Source: CAVQBJ01 sp963724405 (GTDB lineage Bacteria > Actinomycetota > Thermoleophilia > Solirubrobacterales > Solirubrobacteraceae). Taken from it: a stretch of 64,000 bases of DNA. Position 1 is the first letter of the stretch; each line of letters opens with the position of its first letter. Below are positions 48,222 to 57,685 of the stretch, one piece after another. The notes beneath the pieces were generated by a model. The model saw only the letters and a program-made list of their open reading frames with translations. It was not told where the DNA came from and did no database searches. The DNA lies in assembly GCA_963724405.1 (NCBI GenBank), contig CAVRUQ010000012.1:124001-188000 (forward strand), in the 5' to 3' direction. Made by a program: the position numbers and the translations under genes.

Positions 48222-51200
48222 ATGAATCGGATCGCCTCGCCGGCGGCCACCGCGCAATGGAGGATCTCCCTGTGCGGACGCCTGGCGGTGCAGCGGGGCG
48301 GCGCGTCGCTGACCCGGCCGCTGCCCGGCCGGCAGGGGCGCACGCTGTTCGCCTACCTCGTCCTGAACCGCTCGCGCGACATGACGCGCGACGAGCTCGA
48401 GGCGGTCGCCTGGCCGTCCGCCCCGCCGGCCGACCCGCGGGCCGGACTGAGCACGCTGCTGGCGAGGCTCCGGCGCGTCCTCGGCGAGGACGCGCTCAGC
48501 ACCGGCGGCTCGGAGGTCCGCCTCGAGTTGGCCGGCGGCGCCTGGATCGACGTCGAGGCCGCGGCCGACCTGTTTGCGATCGCGCACCAGGCGCTGCACG
48601 ACAGCGAGCACCGGAGAGCGATCGGCGCCGCCCGGCAGGCGCTCGACCTGACCGAGGGCGCGCTGCTGGCGGACGTCGACGCGCCGTGGATCGAGGAGCG
48701 TCGCCGCGAGCTCGACGAGCTGCGGCTTGCCGGGCTGGAGGCGGTGGCCGACGCCGGCCTCGCGCTCGGCGGCCCCGATCTCGCCTTGGCCGAGCGGGCC
48801 GCCGCGGCCCTCGTCCGTCTCGCCCCATATCGGGAGACCGGACACGCGCTGCTGATGCGATGTCGCGCGTCGCGGGGCGACACCGCCGAGGCACTGCGCG
48901 TGTACGAGAGCCTGCGCACCCTGCTGCGCGACGAGCTCGGGACGGTCCCGTCGCCGGCGCTGATCGCGCTGCACGACGGACTGCTCAGCGAGGGACCGGC
49001 CGCCGCGCAGCCCGCCGGCGCCGACGCCGCGGTCCCGCTCCCGGCCGCCCTGGAGACCGTCCCCGGGCGGCCGTTCGTCGGACGCGAGGACGTCCTGGCC
49101 GAGCTGCGCGCCGCGTGGTCGCGGCGAAGCGCGCAGGCGGGGGTCGTCGTCCTGACCGGCGAGGCGGGGATCGGCAAGACACGCGTGAGCGCCGAGCTCG
49201 CGCACGAGCTCCACAGCGCCGGAGCGACCGTCCTGTACGGGCGCTGCGACGAGGACGCGCTGTCGGCCTACCAGCCGTTCGTCGAGGCGCTCGGCCACTA
49301 CGTGGCCAGCACCGACGCCGGCGCGCTCGCGGCCGAGCTTCCGACCGATTGCGGTCGCCTGACCCGGCTCATCCCGGCGCTCGACCGCGTGCTCCCCGGA
49401 TCTCCGCCGGCGCCGGCCGACTCCGAGCCCGGTCGCTACGCGCTGTTCGAGGCGGTGTGCGCCGTCCTGCGCCGGGCGCCGGCGCCGCTGCTGCTGATCC
49501 TCGACGACCTGCAGTGGGCCGACCGGCCGACGCTGAAGATGCTGCGCCACGTGCTGCGCGCGCTGCGGCCGGCCGACGCGCTCGTGATCGCCACGTACCG
49601 AGACGAGGAGGCCACGGTCGACGACGGGCTCGCCCGCCTGCTCGCCGACGTCAGGCGCGAGGGCGAGCTCGGGCACATCGCCCTGACCGGTCTGACCGAG
49701 CGCGAGACCGAGGCCCTCGCCCGGACCCGGTCGCCCGCAACCCTCGGCGAGCACTTCCTCGCCAACCTGCACCGGCAGAGCGCCGGCAATCCCTTGTTCA
49801 TCGAGGAGCTCACCGAGCGGGCGCGCAGCGCGAACGATCTCGTTGCGCCGCCGGCCCACAGCGCCGAGGACACGCTCTGCGAGCGGGCGCGCGAGCTGGC
49901 CGTGATCGAGGACGTGATCAACGACGCGATCTCGGGGACCGGCGGGGTGGCGGTCATCGGCGGCGTGCCCGGGATCGGCAAGACGGCGCTGCTGCGCGCG
50001 GCCGCCGACGCCGGCGCGGGGCGGGCGATCGCGGTGCTCGAGGCCTGCGGCGCGGAGCTCGAGTCCGCGTTCGAGTGGGGCATCGTGCGCCAGCTGCTCG
50101 TCCGCGGCGGTCGTGAGCGCGGGCCTGGTCCCGCGCTACCGCTGCGGGGCGCGGCGGCGCTCGCCGCGAGCGCGCTGCACGAGGACTGGGAGGCGGCGGC
50201 GGACCGCTTCGCGGTCGAGCACGGCCTGTACTGGTACGTCGCCGAGCTGTCCGAGCGCCGGCCGTTGCTGCTGCTCGTCGACGACGCCCAGTGGGCCGAC
50301 GTCGCATCGCTGCGGTTCCTGGCCCACCTTGCCCACCGGCTCGGCGGCCTGCGGGTCGGTCTCATCGTGGCCACGCGCGAGGACGCCGATCCCGAGCGGG
50401 GCGAGCTGCTCGATCGCGTCGAGCTGCTCGCCGGTGGGCGCTGCCTCGGCCCCGCGCCGCTCAGCGCCGACGCGGTGAGCGAGGTGCTCGAGCGCCGCTT
50501 CGAGGTGCCGGCCGACCCCGCGTTCACGGAGGCGTGCCGCCGCGCGACGGGGGGCATCCCGCTGCTGCTGTCGGCGCTGGTGGAGGAGATCGCCTCGGCC
50601 GGGATCGTGCCCGAGGGCGCCGCGGCGCCCTCGGTGCCCGCGCTCATGCCGGCCAGCGTCGAGCGCTGGGTGAGCGTCCGACTCGCACGCCTGCCGATCG
50701 AGGCGCGGCGGCTGGCCGAGGCGGTCGCGGTGGTCGGGCCGGGGATCGACCTGGCCTGGGTGGCCGAGATCGCGCAGCTGCCGTTCGACGCCGCGTCGAC
50801 GCTTGCCGACGACCTGTCCCGGGCCACCGTGCTCTCCGACCGCCGGCCGGTCGAGTTCGCCCATCCGCTCGTCGAGGCGGCCGTGCGCGACGCGCTCCCG
50901 GCCGGGCGCCGTGCGGCGCTGCACCGACGCGCCTACGACGTCCTGTCCGCGGTGGGCGCGCACCGGCGACGCGCGCTCAACCACGCGCTGCTGTGCGAGC
51001 CGAGCGGCGACGAGGCGCTCGTCGAGGCCCTGCGCGTCGCCGCCCGGCACGCCGAGCCGACGACCGCCGTCGCGATGCTGCGACGAGCCGCCCGCGAGCT
51101 GCCCGGCGCCGAGGACCCCGCGCTGCTCGAGGCGCTCGGGACCGCGCAGCTCGCCGACGGAGACGCCGACGGGCTGGCGACGCTCGAGCGCGCGCGCGAG

Positions 51201-52667
51201 GGACTCACCGACCCGCGGCGGCGCGTCGCGATCGACCTGCAGGTCGGCATCGCCCGCTATGAGCGCGGCGAGATGGCCGCGGCGGCGCGCACCCTGCGGC
51301 GCGGCGGCGAGGAGCCGCTCGCCGAGGACGACGAGCTGCGCGTGTCGCTGCAGGCCGCCGAGATGACCGTCGTGCGCTCGCTCGCCGACCCGTCGGCCGA
51401 GCAGGCCGCGATCGGCGGCCGCCTCGACGCGCTGCTCGCCGAACGCTCGCCCGGGCGCTCGTCGGTCGAGCGGCTCGTGCTCGCCCAGGCGGCGTTCCGG
51501 GGGGTCCAGGCCGGCGACGCCAGGTACGACGACGTGCTCGTGCTCGCCCGCCGGGCGCTGCCACCGGTGCAGGACTCGCCCGACCGCTTCGATGCGCTCG
51601 CCCTGCCGCTCGCGGCGATGGCGATGTACCTCTCGGACGAGTTCACCGACGTCGACCGGCGGCTCGGCGCGGAGATCGAGCGCGCCCAGCGTCAGGGCGA
51701 GCACATGGCGTTCGCCACGGCGTCGTTCTTCCGCGGCTTCCCGCGCTTCCTGCGCGGCGACGTGCTCGACGCGGCGGAGGACTTCCAGAGCGCGCTCGAC
51801 GCGGAGGACGAGGGCTGGGCCTTCGCGCTGCCCTCCGCGCACGCCCTGCGCGCGATGTGCGCGATCGAGCGCGACGAGCTCGCGGCGGCGGGCGAGCTGC
51901 TCGTGCTCCCCGGAGGCGACGAGCGGTGGTCGGCGCATCCCACGTTCCCGGTGCTGCTCGCGATCCGCGGGCTGTGGCACAACTGCGGGGGACGTCACGA
52001 GCAGGCCGCGCGGCTCGTCGCCGCCGCCGGCGCGCGCCAGACCGAGATCGGCGCGCTCAACCCGAGCGCGTTGCACTGGCGGGTCGAGGGCGCGTACACC
52101 GCGCTCGCGCTCGGCGACGCCGACGCCGCCCGCGAAATGAGCCTCGACGCGACCCGTCGTGCCCGCGACTTCGGCGCGCCGCGCGCCCTCGGCCTCGCCC
52201 TGCGCGCGCTCGGGGCCGCTCACGAAGGAAGCGAGGGGGTCGACCACCTACGCGAGAGCGTCAGCGTGCTGACGTCCTCGGGGGCGGCGCTCGAGCTCGC
52301 CCACTCACGCTTCGCGCTCGGCCGGCGCCTGCGGCAGGAAGGGGTCAGGAGCGAGGCCGTCGCCTTGCTCGAGCACGCGCTGCTGTCCGCGGAGGCGTGC
52401 GGCGGGCTTCGCCTGCGCCGGCTCGCCACGGAGGAGCTGCGCGTGGCGGGAGCGACGCCGAGGCCGACGCGGGTCAGCGGCCGCGAGTCGCTGACGCCGA
52501 CCGAGCGGCGGGTCGCGCTGCTCGCCGCCGAGGGGCTCTCCAGCCAGGACATCGCCCAGCGGCTGTTCGTCACGCGCCGGACCATCGAGACGCATCTGAC
52601 GCAGGCGCGCGCGAAGCTCGGCGTCGCCGGTCGGCACGAGCTCGCCGGCGCGCTCGCCGAAGACTGA
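48222..52667 (+). CDS. giant SARP-ATPase / LAL-LuxR fusion regulator
   Basis: 1481 residues. In order: SARP winged helix (about 12-100), bacterial transcriptional activator domain (about 105-250), first ATPase with Walker A TGEAGIGKT near 315 and Walker B LLLILDDLQWAD near 424, second ATPase with GGVPGIGKTALL near 580 and LLLLVDDAQWAD near 682, a long TPR-like helical region, and a LuxR helix-turn-helix (LTPTERRVALLAAEGLSSQD) from about 1422. So a SARP-ATPase front is joined to a complete LAL-type regulator, giving DNA-binding domains at both ends. It is divergent from the YcaO gene with a 122-base gap, so it is the likely cluster activator. TTG at 48198 is a possible earlier start. Confidence 0.85.
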   Translation: MNRIASPAATAQWRISLCGRLAVQRGGASLTRPLPGRQGRTLFAYLVLNRSRDMTRDELEAVAWPSAPPADPRAGLSTLLARLRRVLGEDALSTGGSEVRLELAGGAWIDVEAAADLFAIAHQALHDSEHRRAIGAARQALDLTEGALLADVDAPWIEERRRELDELRLAGLEAVADAGLALGGPDLALAERAAAALVRLAPYRETGHALLMRCRASRGDTAEALRVYESLRTLLRDELGTVPSPALIALHDGLLSEGPAAAQPAGADAAVPLPAALETVPGRPFVGREDVLAELRAAWSRRSAQAGVVVLTGEAGIGKTRVSAELAHELHSAGATVLYGRCDEDALSAYQPFVEALGHYVASTDAGALAAELPTDCGRLTRLIPALDRVLPGSPPAPADSEPGRYALFEAVCAVLRRAPAPLLLILDDLQWADRPTLKMLRHVLRALRPADALVIATYRDEEATVDDGLARLLADVRREGELGHIALTGLTERETEALARTRSPATLGEHFLANLHRQSAGNPLFIEELTERARSANDLVAPPAHSAEDTLCERARELAVIEDVINDAISGTGGVAVIGGVPGIGKTALLRAAADAGAGRAIAVLEACGAELESAFEWGIVRQLLVRGGRERGPGPALPLRGAAALAASALHEDWEAAADRFAVEHGLYWYVAELSERRPLLLLVDDAQWADVASLRFLAHLAHRLGGLRVGLIVATREDADPERGELLDRVELLAGGRCLGPAPLSADAVSEVLERRFEVPADPAFTEACRRATGGIPLLLSALVEEIASAGIVPEGAAAPSVPALMPASVERWVSVRLARLPIEARRLAEAVAVVGPGIDLAWVAEIAQLPFDAASTLADDLSRATVLSDRRPVEFAHPLVEAAVRDALPAGRRAALHRRAYDVLSAVGAHRRRALNHALLCEPSGDEALVEALRVAARHAEPTTAVAMLRRAARELPGAEDPALLEALGTAQLADGDADGLATLERAREGLTDPRRRVAIDLQVGIARYERGEMAAAARTLRRGGEEPLAEDDELRVSLQAAEMTVVRSLADPSAEQAAIGGRLDALLAERSPGRSSVERLVLAQAAFRGVQAGDARYDDVLVLARRALPPVQDSPDRFDALALPLAAMAMYLSDEFTDVDRRLGAEIERAQRQGEHMAFATASFFRGFPRFLRGDVLDAAEDFQSALDAEDEGWAFALPSAHALRAMCAIERDELAAAGELLVLPGGDERWSAHPTFPVLLAIRGLWHNCGGRHEQAARLVAAAGARQTEIGALNPSALHWRVEGAYTALALGDADAAREMSLDATRRARDFGAPRALGLALRALGAAHEGSEGVDHLRESVSVLTSSGAALELAHSRFALGRRLRQEGVRSEAVALLEHALLSAEACGGLRLRRLATEELRVAGATPRPTRVSGRESLTPTERRVALLAAEGLSSQDIAQRLFVTRRTIETHLTQARAKLGVAGRHELAGALAED

Positions 52668-52825
52668 GCCGGCGTCGGCGCCGCCTCCTCGTTGCCGCCG
52701 GCGGGACGGCGACGAGGGGCGCGCGGCGGGCATCAATCGGGCCGCAAGGTTCTCGCAGGGGTTCTGCAAGGCCGGTGGCGGAGTCTGCCGGCACCCAGTT
52801 CCCAGGCACAAGGAGGACCACAGCG

Positions 52826-53540
52826 ATGACTCGTTCCCCCGCCGTTTCGGACCGCAGCGCAGCCGCCTGCGCCGCACCGGCCACTCTCACCCTCGTGGGC
52901 GGCGACCGGCCGGTCGCGCCGGGCGACCGCGCAGCCGGCCGCGCCACGACCGGTCACACGGCTGCACGGGCGCGAGCTGCGCCGGCTGGTGGCCGGCGCC
53001 GCGAGCGGGGACCAGATCTGCTGGGAGCGCCTCGTCGCGCGGCTGACGCCGCTCGTGCGCAGCGTCGCGCGCTCGCATCGCCTGTCGCCGAGCGACGCCG
53101 AGGACGTCTACCAGGCGACGTGGTGCGCCCTGGTGGCGCACATCTCCGCGCTGCGCGAGCCCGAGCGCCTGCCCGGGTGGCTGGCCACGACGGCCCGGCG
53201 CGAGTCGCTGCGCGCGCTGGACCGGGCGCGACGCCAGGTCCCCCATGGTGACGACCTCCCCGAGCCGCAGGTGGCCGAGCCGTCGGTCGACGAGCACGTC
53301 CTGCGCCACGAGCGCGACGCCGCGCTGTGGGCGGCGGTCGGACGGCTGCGTCACAGCGACCAGCGGCTGCTGCGGCTGCTCGTGGCCCGCGAGGGTACGG
53401 GCCCGGAGCCGTCCTATCGCGAGATCGCCGACACGCTGGGGGTCGCGATCGGCAGCGTCGGGCCGACGCGCGGCCGGGCGCTTCGGCGCCTGCACGGAGC
53501 GCTGGCCGACCCGGACGTGCTCGGGCCCGCCGCGGCCTGA
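52826..53540 (+). CDS. ECF-type RNA polymerase sigma factor, with an apparent frameshift near the N-terminus
   Basis: The clear sigma part is 52989-53540: region 2 (VARSHRLSPSDAEDVYQATW), linker and region 4 (YREIADTLGVAIGSVGPTRG). Only a GTG at 52989 could start that frame and it has no ribosome site. Upstream an AAGGAGG and ATG at 52826 begin MTRSPAVSDRSAAACAAPAT, LTLVGGDRPVAPGD, which looks like the natural N-terminus but is in another frame; the frame must shift by one base between about 52930 and 52960, after which RLHGRELRRLVAGAASGD continues. Either a sequence error or a real lesion that removes the first helix. Confidence 0.7.
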
Positions 53541-53579
53541 GCGGCTGCGGGCCGCGTTCGCGGTCGCGCCGGTCGGTGT

Positions 53580-55670
53580 CTATGCGGCGCGGGCGCGGTC
53601 GGTGTGGCGCGTGCGCTTCTGCTCGTACATCGCCCCGTCGGCGTGCCGGATGAGCGCGTCGATGTCGGGGGCGTCGGCGGGCCAGCTGGCGTGGCCGATG
53701 CTCGCCCCGACCTTCAGTGCGTGCCCGTCCACGTCGAACGGCGTCGCAAAGCCGGCCGCGAGTCGCTCGGCGACGACCGCGATGACCGCCGGATCGTTCG
53801 CGCCCGAGACGAGGACGGCGAACTCGTCGCCGCCGAGTCGCGCCACGATGTCGCCGTCCCGGGTGCCGGTCAGCAGCCGCTCGGCGACGCCGCGAAGCAG
53901 GGCGTCACCGACGTCGTGGCCGAACTGATCGTTGATCGGCTTGAAGCCGTCGAGGTCGATGTAGAAGAGCGTGAACGGAGCCGACCCGGCGCCCTCGGCG
54001 GTCGAGCTGACGAGCTCCTGGCGCAGCTGCGCGCGGTTGGCGAGCCCGGTGAGGCTGTCGTGGTGGGCCTGGTGGGTGATGTTGTCGACCAGTCGCCCGT
54101 TCTCGAGCGCCGTCGTCGCATGCGCGGCCACGCCCGAGAGGCGGTCGAGCAGGTCCGGCGTGGGCGCCAGGCGGCGCGGATCACGCTGGACCGACACGGC
54201 CAGAGCGCCGAGGAAGCGCGTGCTCGAGGCGATCGGAACGACGATCGTCGCGAGCGCGCCGACGGCGGAGAACATCTCGCGCAGGCGCTCGTTGCCGCTC
54301 CACTGGTCGACGAACACGGGCTCCTGGTCGGGATGCTCCAGCCACTGCGCGACCAGGCCACCCTCGTCGGGCGCCAGGCTCCACTCCGGCAGCTCGTCCC
54401 CGGGCTGCCCGCCGGTCACCGCGCGGCGCCGGATCTCCGCGGTCTCCTCGTCCCACAGGTACACGCCGACGCGGTCGCAGTCGATCACGGCGGGGACGGC
54501 CTCGGCCAGCCGGCGGGCCACCTCGTCGGTCGTGCCGGCGGTCGCCAGCGCGCGGGCCAGCTCGAGCAGCGCGCTCGCCTGCTCGTGGCGTCGCTTGGCC
54601 TCGCGCAGGGCGGTCGCCGTGTCGAGGGCCGTCGCCGCGTAACGAGCGTAGACCTCGAGCAACTCGTGCTCCTGGGAGAAGAAGCCCGTGCCCTCCTCGC
54701 ACAGCGCCAGCAGGTGGCCGTAGTGGTGGCGATGCGAGCGCACGGGCACCACCAGCCAGGAGTCGGGCAGGTCGTCGGCGGCGGCGGCGCCGATGCGTTC
54801 GGCGCAGCGCACCGCGTCCTCGTCGGTCAGGCCCCGGTGATGGAGATGCAGCTCGCCCCCCGTCTCCGGGCGCACGGCGAGCAGGTAGCGGGGTGCGCGG
54901 ACCTCGAGCGCGGCACGATCGGTGATCGCCGCCAGCGTCACGTCCAGATCGCCGGCGGCGATGAGGTCGGACGCGGTGGCGAACATGCTCTGCAGGCGCT
55001 CGGTCATGGCGGCCAGCTGGTCCTCGAGGCCCTCGGTGCGGGCCGCGGGATCGACCTCGCCGTGGTCGGACTCGGTGTCCCAGCTGACGTGATAGACGCA
55101 GTCGGGCTCGCCGAGCACCGCACAGCGCTCGTGCTCGACGCGGGCCGGGGCCAGGCCGAACAGCACCGGCGTCTGGGTGAGGAGCGACTCCGTCCAGGCG
55201 CAGTGATGCGGGTTGCGCGGGAAGCCCTCGCGGTTCGTGAAGCGGATCTCGGCGTAGCCGGGTCCCACGTCGACGGCCTCCTGCTCGGTGATCACGCTGA
55301 ACTTCGTCGCCATGACCGTCATCTGCCGGTAGGCCGCCTCGGGCGAGCCGAGCGAACGCAGCAGCGCGGCGACAGGAGACGCGTTCAACACCTTGGCCGC
55401 GGCCTCACCCAGGCGCCGGGCGAAATGCGGATTGCGCGTGATCGCCTGGCCGGCATCCCACAAGGCGACCGCCTCGTCGTAGGACACCCAGTTGCCGATG
55501 TCGCACAGGTACTCGGGTGTGCGCTTCACGCCGGACTCATGCAGCAGCCGGCCGACCGCCTCGTCGCCACCGAACTCATGGAGTTGGGCGAGCATGACCG
55601 CCGTAAGCGAGCACGAAAAGTGCGCCCCCTCTGCCGTCGGACTGCCGCCCCGCGTGCCGGGATCAGACAT
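53580..55670 (-). CDS. V4R-GAF-GAF-GGDEF sensor (diguanylate cyclase)
   Basis: 696 residues. Residues ~15-190 resemble a V4R-type small-molecule sensor, ending in CAVLGEPDCVYHVSWD; two GAF domains follow (about 205-350 and 375-520, the second with VIDCDRVGVYLWDEE); the C-terminal GGDEF domain has DSLTGLANR and an intact RLGGDEF, so it should make cyclic di-GMP. No membrane helix. The inhibitory RxxD site is not evident. The ATG at 55670 is favoured because the extra upstream residues are unlike protein and a promoter-like sequence lies just before it. Confidence 0.85.
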   Translation of the reverse strand: MSDPGTRGGSPTAEGAHFSCSLTAVMLAQLHEFGGDEAVGRLLHESGVKRTPEYLCDIGNWVSYDEAVALWDAGQAITRNPHFARRLGEAAAKVLNASPVAALLRSLGSPEAAYRQMTVMATKFSVITEQEAVDVGPGYAEIRFTNREGFPRNPHHCAWTESLLTQTPVLFGLAPARVEHERCAVLGEPDCVYHVSWDTESDHGEVDPAARTEGLEDQLAAMTERLQSMFATASDLIAAGDLDVTLAAITDRAALEVRAPRYLLAVRPETGGELHLHHRGLTDEDAVRCAERIGAAAADDLPDSWLVVPVRSHRHHYGHLLALCEEGTGFFSQEHELLEVYARYAATALDTATALREAKRRHEQASALLELARALATAGTTDEVARRLAEAVPAVIDCDRVGVYLWDEETAEIRRRAVTGGQPGDELPEWSLAPDEGGLVAQWLEHPDQEPVFVDQWSGNERLREMFSAVGALATIVVPIASSTRFLGALAVSVQRDPRRLAPTPDLLDRLSGVAAHATTALENGRLVDNITHQAHHDSLTGLANRAQLRQELVSSTAEGAGSAPFTLFYIDLDGFKPINDQFGHDVGDALLRGVAERLLTGTRDGDIVARLGGDEFAVLVSGANDPAVIAVVAERLAAGFATPFDVDGHALKVGASIGHASWPADAPDIDALIRHADGAMYEQKRTRHTDRARAA

Positions 55671-55680
55671 CCTGGCTGCT

Positions 55681-55708
55681 GTATCGGCAGTTTGGGGGAT
55701 GAGCTTCA
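55681..55708 (-). promoter_or_regulatory. possible sigma-28-like promoter of the GGDEF sensor gene
   Basis: On the minus strand TGAAGCTC, 12 bases, GCCGATAC. The -10 half matches the FliA consensus in seven of eight bases and the -35 half at five of eight, but the spacer is one base longer than the 11 found for the chemoreceptor. It ends 10 bases before the ATG, which would give an almost leaderless transcript. Weak without the parallel case at 12085. Confidence 0.3.
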
Positions 55709-55787
55709 GTGGTTTTGTGGGCTTGGTGCGCGGGGCGGGGCGATCGCCATTCAAGGGCGCGGCGATCGGGGTCGATAGCACTTTCAG

Positions 55788-55955
55788 ATGAGGAGCGGCA
55801 ACGTGGAGGGGACGGGCTTGATCAGGTCTGCGCCGGCCGAGGCGGTGCGGGGCGGCGGCGATGACACGCTCGCGCTGATCGGGCTCTGGCGGTTGATCGC
55901 CGCGGTGCTGCTGCTCGTCGTGGTCGCGCGCCTCGGCATCATGCTGCTCGGCTAG
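55788..55955 (+). CDS. small single-span membrane protein
   Basis: 55 residues: a polar N-terminal half (MRSGNVEGTGLIRSAPAEAV) and one hydrophobic helix LIGLWRLIAAVLLLVVVARL ending shortly after. No ribosome site is strong. Similar orphan one-helix proteins are common and uncharacterised. Divergent from the GGDEF sensor. Could be a chance frame, but composition is convincing. Confidence 0.5.
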   Translation: MRSGNVEGTGLIRSAPAEAVRGGGDDTLALIGLWRLIAAVLLLVVVARLGIMLLG

Positions 55956-56086
55956 GGCTCTTCGCCCGCCGCCGTCGCCGCGGCCCGCCGACCGGAGACC
56001 GCCGCGCCCCCGCGTCGGGTTCCACGGGGCCCGAAAAACGACCTCCAGCGGAGCGCCGGGAGCACCGGCCCGCGTACAGTCGATCC

Positions 56087-57685
56087 GTGTCTGAGAGTCG
56101 CAGCGCGGATGCGGTCGCCGGCCTGGGGCGGATGCTGCAGCGCGCCGTCCGCTGGGCGGGCCGCCTGGCGCGCGGCCACGTGGTCGAACTGGTGGGCGGG
56201 CCCGCTCGCGCCCGCGTGATCGCGTTGTTCGGCGCCGTGCTTGCCCTCGGCAGCGCCGATGCGTCCACGGTGGGGGCGGTTGCCCCCCAGCTCGAGCACT
56301 CCCTGCACATCGGCAACGCGAAGGTCGGGCTGTTGAGCTCCGCCGCGCTGCTCGTCGGTGCGCTGTTCGTCCTCCCGGTCGGCCTGGCGGTCGACCGCGT
56401 CAAGCGGATTCCGCTCCTGTCGCTGAGCATCCTGCTCTGGAGCCTTGCCTCGCTGGCGAGCGCCTTCGCCGGCAGCTATTGGCACCTGTTGCTGACCCGC
56501 CTGGCGCTCGGAGCCGTGACGGCCACGGCCGGCCCCGCGATCGCCTCGCTGACCGGCGACTACTTTCCGGCCCGCGAGCGCGGGCAGGTTTACGCGTACA
56601 TCCTCGCGGGCGAGGCGGCCGGCACCGCCGCGGGCTTCATCGTCAGCGGAACCGTGGCGAGCATCTTCACGTGGAGGGCCGCGTTCGTACTGCTCGCCAT
56701 TCCCGGGTTCTTCCTGGCGCGAACGCTGTGGCGAACCGTGCCCGAACCGCAACGCGGCGGCCAGAGCCGGCTGGAGCCCGGGGCGACCGACCTCGGGGCG
56801 CCGGCGTCCGCCGCGCCCGCCGAGCAGCTCGACGATTCCGGCCCGGCCCCGGACGAGCCCGCCCACGCCGCGGCGCAGCGGCGCGGCATACGACCGAACC
56901 CGAGGCTGGTGCTCAACGAGGACCCGCAGGCGCTCGGGCTCGTGCGCGCGGTGCGCTACATCCTCTCGATCCCGACGAACGTGCTGCTCATCATCGGCTC
57001 CTCGCTCGGCTACTTCTTCTTCACCGGGGTGACGACGTTCGCGCTCCTGTTCGTGCGGGGCCATTACCACGTCGACCAGGCGACGTCGGAGCTGGGATTG
57101 GGCCTCCTCGTGATCGGTGCGCTGATCGGAACGCTGGTCAGCGGCCGGGTCACCGACCGGCTGCTGCGCCACGGTTTCCTCGAGGCGCGCGTCGCGGTGC
57201 CGGCGGTCTGCTACTTCGGCGCCGTCGTCCTCCTCGTCCCGGGCATCCTTGGCAGTCACTTCTATCCCGCGGTCTGGTTCGACGTCGGCGGCATGGCGCT
57301 CATCGCCGCGGCCAATCCACCGCTCGGTGCGGCGCGGCTCGACATCATGCCGGCGGGATTGTGGGGGCGCGCGGAAAGCACGAGCACCTTCCTGCGCTCA
57401 CTGACGCAGGCCGTCGCGCCGCTGACGTTCGGCGGCCTGGCGGACCTGGTCGCCGGCATCGCGCCCGAGCAGACCCCGCCCGGCACCCACCCCGGCCTCG
57501 TGTCCCCGAGCACCGCGACCGGGCTCCAGGTCACCTTGCTGGTCATGCTCAGCGCGCTCGCCGCCGCCGGCGTGTTCATCTCGCGCGCGCGGCACACATA
57601 TCCCACGGACGTGGCCACCGCCGCCGCCTCGCAGCAGGCGGCGGCTCAGCGGCCGATCAGCGTCGAGGGCGAACCGTCCCGATAA
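56087..57685 (+). CDS. major facilitator superfamily transporter (spinster-like)
   Basis: 532 residues, twelve predicted helices. The first half contains GSADASTVGAVAPQLEHSLH and the MFS loop motif GLAVDRVKRIPLL, then RLALGAVTATAGPAIASLTG; the halves are joined by a Pro/Ala-rich cytoplasmic loop of about 60 residues. Related proteins are spinster-type or hexuronate-type MFS carriers; the substrate cannot be told. GTG start. Overlaps the convergent permease remnant by 40 bases. Confidence 0.85.
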   Translation: MSESRSADAVAGLGRMLQRAVRWAGRLARGHVVELVGGPARARVIALFGAVLALGSADASTVGAVAPQLEHSLHIGNAKVGLLSSAALLVGALFVLPVGLAVDRVKRIPLLSLSILLWSLASLASAFAGSYWHLLLTRLALGAVTATAGPAIASLTGDYFPARERGQVYAYILAGEAAGTAAGFIVSGTVASIFTWRAAFVLLAIPGFFLARTLWRTVPEPQRGGQSRLEPGATDLGAPASAAPAEQLDDSGPAPDEPAHAAAQRRGIRPNPRLVLNEDPQALGLVRAVRYILSIPTNVLLIIGSSLGYFFFTGVTTFALLFVRGHYHVDQATSELGLGLLVIGALIGTLVSGRVTDRLLRHGFLEARVAVPAVCYFGAVVLLVPGILGSHFYPAVWFDVGGMALIAAANPPLGAARLDIMPAGLWGRAESTSTFLRSLTQAVAPLTFGGLADLVAGIAPEQTPPGTHPGLVSPSTATGLQVTLLVMLSALAAAGVFISRARHTYPTDVATAAASQQAAAQRPISVEGEPSR

